Both the position numbers and the translations under genes were made by a program. This document shows positions 6,250 to 10,097 of a stretch of 10,097 bases of DNA, one piece after another. The stretch is taken from NCBI GenBank assembly GCA_023458215.1, contig JAEXAJ010000120.1, forward strand, positions 1 to 10,097, read 5' to 3'. Position 1 is the first letter of the stretch. The number at the start of each line of letters is the position of its first letter. This DNA comes from Bacteroidota bacterium. Lineage in GTDB: Bacteria > Bacteroidota > Bacteroidia > Bacteroidales > Bacteroidaceae. The notes beneath the pieces are model-generated. The model did no database searches. It had not been told where the DNA came from and was given only the letters and a program-made list of their open reading frames with translations.

Positions 6250-7788
6250 ATGAGTACAGAAAACGAAACTTGGCGTGAAGCTTCTTCCTCAGAGGAGAAC
6301 TCTGGTGCTGGCCGTGATGGTAACCAATTTAACAAAGAAGGTGGCTATAGCCGTCCGTCCTACAACCGTGAAAATGGCGATCGTCCTTATCGCCCGCGTT
6401 TTAACCCTAATTCAGAGAATGGTGATCGCCCGCAGCGTCCTTACAATAGCGAGCGCTCTTATGGAAATAATTCAGGCGGTGACCGCCCTTATCGTCCGCG
6501 TTATAACAGCGAGAATGGTGACCGTCCGCAGCGTCCTTATAACAGCGAACGCTCTTATGGAAATAATTCAGGTGGTGATCGTCCTTACCGCCCGCGCTAT
6601 AATAGTGAAAACGGTGACCGTCCGCAGCGTCCTTATAATAGCGACCGCTCTTATGGTAACAATTCGGGTGGCGATCGTCCTTACCGGCCGCGCGTTAACA
6701 GTGAAAACGGTGACCGTCCGCAGCGTCCTTATAATAGCGACCGTCCGCAACGTCCTCGTTTCAATAGTGAAGGTGGCGACCGTCCGCAGCGTTCCTATAA
6801 TAATGACCGTCCGTCATACGGAAATAATTCGGGAGGTGATCGTCCTTATCGTCCGCGCTACAACAGCGAGAATGGCGACCGTCCGCAACGCTCTTATGGC
6901 GATAACGCAGGACGTCCGCGTTACAACTCGAATGGTGGTGGAAGACCTGGAGGATATGGCAACAGAGATAGCTATAGTCGTCCGATTCGTCGTTCCGGCG
7001 ATTACGATCCCAATGCTAAGTATAGCAAAAAGAAACAAATAGAATACAAGGAACAATTTACCGATCCGAATGAGCCGATTCGTTTGAACAAGTTCCTGGC
7101 AAATGCAGGCGTTTGCTCTCGTCGCGAGGCAGATGAGTTCATCACAGCCGGAGTAGTTTTGGTAAACGGTGAGGTGGTTACAGAATTGGGAACCAAGATT
7201 AAGCGTAGCGATGAAGTAAAGTTCCACGATCAAACAGTAAGCATAGAGCGTAAGATTTATGTTTTGCTGAATAAGCCGAAAGATACGGTAACAACTTCCG
7301 ATGATCCGCAGGCGCGCCGCACTGTAATGGATTTGGTAAAAGGTGCTTGCGACGAACGCATTTATCCCGTTGGTCGTCTGGACCGTAACACCACCGGTGT
7401 ATTGTTGCTGACAAACGATGGTGACTTGGCATCCAAACTGACGCACCCTAAGTATCTGAAGAAAAAGATATATCATGTACACTTGGACAAGAATCTAACC
7501 AAAGCCGATATGGAGCAGATTGCAGCCGGTGTCCAACTGGACGATGGTGAAATCCACGCAGATGCTATCAGCTACACGGATGACTTCAAGAAAGATGATG
7601 TGGGCATTGAAATCCACTCCGGTAAGAACCGTATCGTGCGTCGTATTTTCGAATCGCTGGGATATAAGGTTGTAAAGTTGGATCGTGTTTTCTTTGCCGG
7701 ACTCACTAAGAAGGGCTTGCGCCGTGGCGAATGGCGTTACCTCACCGAAAATGAGGTAAACTACCTTCGTATGGGTGCTTTTGAGTAA
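6250..7788 (+). CDS. rluB: RsuA/RluB-type rRNA pseudouridine synthase with repetitive disordered N-terminal extension
   Basis: The 512-residue protein joins two parts. Residues 1 to about 270 are low-complexity and rich in Arg, Asn, Gly, Asp, Pro and Tyr, with no hydrophobic core. Blocks GDRPYRPR (starting at 43, 77, 109, 141, 196) alternate with GDRPQR (58, 90, 122, 154, 176, 209), mostly as a 32-residue unit. Residues from about 277 match the RsuA/RluB/RluE/RluF family: an S4 RNA-binding domain (RLNKFLANAGVCSRREAD, 278-295), then the catalytic motif GRLDRNTTGVLLLTNDG starting at 375, with catalytic Asp378. The enzyme converts a uridine in rRNA to pseudouridine during ribosome assembly; RluB acts at 23S U2605 in E. 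coli. The symbol is by best resemblance, and RluE/F-like specificity is not excluded. The extension probably binds RNA or drives assembly. The gene is probably co-transcribed with purB and asnS. Confidence 0.9.
   Translation: MSTENETWREASSSEENSGAGRDGNQFNKEGGYSRPSYNRENGDRPYRPRFNPNSENGDRPQRPYNSERSYGNNSGGDRPYRPRYNSENGDRPQRPYNSERSYGNNSGGDRPYRPRYNSENGDRPQRPYNSDRSYGNNSGGDRPYRPRVNSENGDRPQRPYNSDRPQRPRFNSEGGDRPQRSYNNDRPSYGNNSGGDRPYRPRYNSENGDRPQRSYGDNAGRPRYNSNGGGRPGGYGNRDSYSRPIRRSGDYDPNAKYSKKKQIEYKEQFTDPNEPIRLNKFLANAGVCSRREADEFITAGVVLVNGEVVTELGTKIKRSDEVKFHDQTVSIERKIYVLLNKPKDTVTTSDDPQARRTVMDLVKGACDERIYPVGRLDRNTTGVLLLTNDGDLASKLTHPKYLKKKIYHVHLDKNLTKADMEQIAAGVQLDDGEIHADAISYTDDFKKDDVGIEIHSGKNRIVRRIFESLGYKVVKLDRVFFAGLTKKGLRRGEWRYLTENEVNYLRMGAFE
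6376..6897 (+). repeat. In-gene 96-bp degenerate repeats encoding the GDRPYRPR/GDRPQR domain
   Basis: Three consecutive units of about 96 bases start at 6478, 6574 and 6670, with related partial units on both sides. Each encodes GDRPYRPR-x-NSENGDRPQRPYNS followed by a short Ser/Tyr/Gly/Asn linker. Units 6478-6573 and 6574-6669 differ at 14 of 32 codons, but 13 changes are synonymous and the last is Glu to Asp. The copies are therefore old or selected for protein sequence rather than freshly duplicated. Confidence 0.85.
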
Positions 7789-7813
7789 CTCGATATAATA
7801 AGAAAAAGAGGGC

Positions 7814-7853
7814 AAAGGAGTTTTAATCGACTCCTTTCTCCTTTAACTCCTTT
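7814..7853 (+). promoter_or_regulatory. Alternative hairpins in the rluB-asnS spacer
   Basis: AAAGGAGT (7814-7821) can pair perfectly with ACTCCTTT at either 7830-7837 or 7846-7853, so two mutually exclusive stems are possible. The second copy ends 13 bases before the asnS ATG. No T-run follows, so this is not a standard terminator. The 78-base spacer contains no -7 consensus, which suggests read-through from rluB. A role in asnS expression is only a possibility. Confidence 0.35.
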
Positions 7854-7866
7854 AATTAATAAAACA

Positions 7867-9270
7867 ATGGAAAAAATTAGTAGAACAAAGATTGTTGACT
7901 TATTGAAGCGCGATGATTTTGGCGCTATGGTCAACGTGAAAGGCTGGGTTCGCACCCGCAGAGGTAGTAAGCAAGTAAACTTTATCGCGCTGAATGACGG
8001 TTCTACAATAAATAATTTGCAGATTGTAGTAGATTTGGCAAACTTCGATGAAGAAATGCTGAAAGATATCACGACCGGCGCTTGTATAAGTGTAAACGGC
8101 GTGCTGACTGAATCTGTAGGTTCCGGTCAGAATGCTGAAGTACAAGCTCGCGAGATTGAAGTGCTGGGTACTTGTGACAATACTTACCCGTTGCAGAAGA
8201 AAGGTCATTCCATGGAGTTTCTTCGTGAGATTGCCCACCTGCGTCCCCGTACAAATACATTCGGAGCTGTATTCCGTATTCGTCATAATATGGCGATTGC
8301 CATTCACCAGTTCTTCCATGAAAGAGGATTCTTCTATTTCCATACACCGCTTATCACAGCTTCGGACTGTGAGGGTGCCGGACAAATGTTCCAGGTGACG
8401 ACGAAGAACCTGTATGATTTGAAGAAAGATGAAAACGGCGCTATCATTTATGACGACGATTTCTTTGGAAAGCAGGCAAGTCTGACGGTTTCCGGTCAGT
8501 TGGAAGGCGAACTCGCTGCAACTGCATTGGGGGCTATCTATACTTTCGGACCTACATTCCGTGCCGAAAACTCCAATACTCCCCGCCATTTGGCAGAGTT
8601 CTGGATGGTTGAACCTGAGGTTGCGTTCAATGATATTACGGACAACATGGATTTGGCGGAAGATTTCATCAAGTACTGTGTACAATGGGCTTTGGATAAT
8701 TGTGCCGATGATGTGAAGTTCCTTAACAATATGTTCGATAAGGGACTGATAGAGCGCTTGCAAGGTGTGTTGAAGGAAAGCTTTGTTCGTCTGTCTTATA
8801 CTGACGGTATCAAGATATTGGAGGAAGCTGTAGCCAAAGGCCATAAGTTTGAGTTCCCGGTATATTGGGGAGTTGATTTGGCTTCCGAACACGAACGTTA
8901 TTTGGTCGAAGACCATTTCAAACGTCCCGTTATCCTGACTGATTATCCGAAGGAAATCAAGGCATTCTATATGAAGCAGAACGAAGACGGTAAAACCGTA
9001 CGTGCCATGGATGTGTTGTTCCCGAAGATCGGTGAGATTATCGGCGGTTCTGAGCGTGAAGCTGATTATAACAAATTGGTGACCCGTATTGAAGAACTTG
9101 ATATTCCGATGAAAGATATGTGGTGGTATCTCGATACCCGCAAATTCGGCACTTGCCCTCATTCAGGCTTTGGATTGGGCTTCGAGCGCTTGCTGTTGTT
9201 TGTTACCGGTATGGCAAATATCCGTGACGTGATACCATTCCCGCGTACCCCGCGCAACGCCGATTTTTAA
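7867..9270 (+). CDS. asnS: Asparaginyl-tRNA synthetase
   Basis: The 467-residue cytosolic class IIb synthetase charges tRNA-Asn with asparagine, at the same length as E. coli AsnS (466). An N-terminal OB-fold anticodon-binding domain covers about residues 10-105 ([23 protein letters not shown] at 24-46). The catalytic core has the class II motif 2 starting [21 protein letters not shown] (231-251) and motif 3 [10 protein letters not shown] (434-443), and it ends in the family tail [26 protein letters not shown] is AsnRS-like rather than AspRS-like. The start follows an A-rich leader (AATAAAACAATG) identical to that of the upstream rluB gene. A strong terminator lies 31 bases after the stop, marking the end of the purB-rluB-asnS block. 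Having asnS implies direct tRNA-Asn charging, not only the Asp-tRNA amidation route. Confidence 0.97.
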   Translation: MEKISRTKIVDLLKRDDFGAMVNVKGWVRTRRGSKQVNFIALNDGSTINNLQIVVDLANFDEEMLKDITTGACISVNGVLTESVGSGQNAEVQAREIEVLGTCDNTYPLQKKGHSMEFLREIAHLRPRTNTFGAVFRIRHNMAIAIHQFFHERGFFYFHTPLITASDCEGAGQMFQVTTKNLYDLKKDENGAIIYDDDFFGKQASLTVSGQLEGELAATALGAIYTFGPTFRAENSNTPRHLAEFWMVEPEVAFNDITDNMDLAEDFIKYCVQWALDNCADDVKFLNNMFDKGLIERLQGVLKESFVRLSYTDGIKILEEAVAKGHKFEFPVYWGVDLASEHERYLVEDHFKRPVILTDYPKEIKAFYMKQNEDGKTVRAMDVLFPKIGEIIGGSEREADYNKLVTRIEELDIPMKDMWWYLDTRKFGTCPHSGFGLGFERLLLFVTGMANIRDVIPFPRTPRNADF

Positions 9271-9301
9271 TAGAACTGATACAAATTACATCTCTGATAA
9301 T

Positions 9302-9339
9302 AAAGTCCGTACAAACTTTGCTTTGTACGGGCTTTTTTT
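9302..9339 (+). terminator. Rho-independent terminator after asnS
   Basis: CCGTACAAA (9307-9315) pairs perfectly with TTTGTACGG (9322-9330) around a CTTTGC loop. The stem extends outward by five more pairs (one G-U) and runs straight into a seven-T tract (9333-9339). Confidence 0.92.
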
Positions 9340-9373
9340 ATGCTTTAAATGTTATATCCTCAAAATAAATCTT

Positions 9374-9381
9374 TATATTTG
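9374..9381 (+). promoter_or_regulatory. -7 element for the DUF4488 gene
   Basis: TATATTTG matches TAnnTTTG. It lies between the asnS terminator and the ATG at 9424 and predicts a leader of about 35 bases. No clean TTTG is found at -33. Its position rules out the in-frame ATG at 9349 as the start. Confidence 0.6.
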
Positions 9382-9423
9382 TATCACATTGAATGCCCTA
9401 ACATTAACCAAAATCATACGAAT

Positions 9424-9915
9424 ATGAAACGGAATTATTTCTTTACCATGCTGGCGGCAATGCTGCTGGTGGTAGCAGGGGCTAAAGCACAAGAGAGTGT
9501 CGATTTTAAGCCTGCAAAATTAGAAGGGATTTGGCAGTTATGCCACTATGTATCTGAGATTCCGGATGTTCCCGGAACGTTAAAGCCGAGCAATACCTTC
9601 AAGGTTTTAAGTGATGACGGACGTATCGTTAATTTTACAATTATTCCGGGTGCCGACGCTATCATAACCGGCTACGGTTCTTATGTGCAATTAACTGATA
9701 ATTCCTATAAGGAAAGTATCATAAAGAACATCCACCTGCCTATGTTAGACAATCAGGATAACATCTTGGAATTTGAAATGAGTGAAGATGGAATAATGTA
9801 CCTGAAATATTTCATAGCCAAGGATTTGAATGGAAATGAACTGAACTCTTGGTTTCACGAGACATGGAAACGGGTAAATATGCCTGCCAAGTTCCCCGAA
9901 GATATTGTCAGGTAA
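9424..9915 (+). CDS. Small secreted DUF4488-family protein
   Basis: The 163-residue product has a signal peptide ([19 protein letters not shown], cleavage likely after AKA at residue 22, followed by Q23), so it is exported to the periplasm or outer surface. No lipobox cysteine is present. The mature part resembles the Bacteroidetes DUF4488 family, with [13 protein letters not shown] near the start, a strand-rich middle with [13 protein letters not shown] and a C-terminal HETWKRV block, as in lipocalin-like small beta-barrels. The function is unknown; family assignment is from memory of the pattern. The start at 9424 was chosen because it begins a proper signal peptide and lies after the -7 element. 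The gene is monocistronic, bounded by terminators on both sides. Confidence 0.75.
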   Translation: MKRNYFFTMLAAMLLVVAGAKAQESVDFKPAKLEGIWQLCHYVSEIPDVPGTLKPSNTFKVLSDDGRIVNFTIIPGADAIITGYGSYVQLTDNSYKESIIKNIHLPMLDNQDNILEFEMSEDGIMYLKYFIAKDLNGNELNSWFHETWKRVNMPAKFPEDIVR

Positions 9916-9936
9916 AACAATCGAATGATAGTAAGT

Positions 9937-9984
9937 AAGGTTATCTTTCGGAATGGTTCCCGCCTTTCGGAAGATAACTTTTTT
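9937..9984 (+). terminator. Rho-independent terminator after the DUF4488 gene
   Basis: GTTATCTTTCGGAA (9940-9953) pairs with TTTCGGAAGATAAC (9965-9978), with two G-U wobbles and an 11-base loop, followed by six Ts (9979-9984). It lies about 25 bases after the stop at 9915. Confidence 0.88.
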
Positions 9985-10028
9985 GTTGTATATCAGTCAA
10001 GTGGCTTCCTAAAAAAAAGAAGAAAACG

Positions 10029-10059
10029 TTTGCCAGTTATCAGAAAAACCGTACCTTTG
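10029..10059 (+). promoter_or_regulatory. Full-consensus Bacteroides promoter reading off the right edge
   Basis: TTTG (10029-10032), a 19-base spacer and TACCTTTG (10052-10059) match the Bacteroidetes -33/-7 consensus at the ideal distance. Transcription would begin near 10066. No coding start is visible in the last 31 bases, so the driven gene lies beyond the window. Confidence 0.75.
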
Positions 10060-10097
10060 CAAGCCGATTATTATCTCAAAAGGATAAGCATTTAATT

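Noticed and set aside
6275..7042. A 255-codon open frame in a second plus-strand frame across the rluB repeats
   Set aside because: The 96-base repeats are a multiple of three and lack stops in other frames, so a long repetitive shadow frame is expected. Only the frame continuing into the S4 and catalytic domains makes a known protein.
6814..7482. A 222-codon minus-strand frame opposite rluB
   Set aside because: It spans the repeat region and the catalytic domain of rluB without any recognisable domain of its own.
7900..9162. A 420-codon open frame on the minus strand opposite asnS
   Set aside because: It lies wholly within asnS, whose family motifs are unmistakable; the antisense peptide has no recognisable domain and no promoter or leader. 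It is a by-product of asnS codon usage.
9349..9423. Upstream ATG start for the DUF4488 gene adding 25 residues
   Set aside because: The added residues would precede the signal peptide, and the -7 element at 9374-9381 lies inside this stretch.

Overview
The window looks like chromosomal DNA from a Bacteroides-type gut bacterium (order Bacteroidales). Four things point there. The proteins have the sequence style of that group (E. coli-type PurB, a DUF4488 protein, a Tat-exported Gfo/Idh/MocA oxidoreductase paired with a DUF1080 protein). Starts lack Shine-Dalgarno sites and are preceded by A-rich leaders. Several genes have the Bacteroidetes -7 element TAnnTTTG, once with a perfect -33 TTTG. 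The overall base composition is moderately AT-rich.

Layout. Positions 1-49 (minus strand) hold the first codons of a gene that runs off the left edge, possibly a transposase of the ISAon1 type. Positions 50-857 are about 800 bases without a convincing gene. This stretch is full of structured repeats: an ACTCTCAT hairpin/direct-repeat set, a tandem AGATACGGG pair, five 22-bp units carrying GTTTCAA-N3-TTGAAAC dyads, and a second 22-bp-periodic set of ACAC/GTGT dyads. Next come two genes on the plus strand: a Tat-exported Gfo/Idh/MocA oxidoreductase (858-2276) and a secreted protein with two DUF1080 domains (2336-3691). They look like an operon for 3-keto-sugar chemistry on glycosides in the periplasm. 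An EamA/DMT permease (3732-4622, minus strand) converges on them across a shared hairpin and is divergent from the next block.

The block from 4770 to 9270 is housekeeping: purB (purine synthesis), an RsuA/RluB-type rRNA pseudouridine synthase with a roughly 250-residue repetitive disordered N-terminus, and asnS. A clear purB promoter, no consensus promoter before rluB or asnS, and a strong terminator after asnS suggest one transcription unit. A small secreted DUF4488 protein with its own promoter and terminator follows. The right edge carries a full-consensus Bacteroides promoter for a gene outside the window.

The most unusual items are the two 22-bp-periodic dyad arrays at 448-686, the RluB repeat domain whose copies differ almost only at synonymous sites, and the double-DUF1080/Tat-oxidoreductase pair. 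No defence system or CRISPR was seen.
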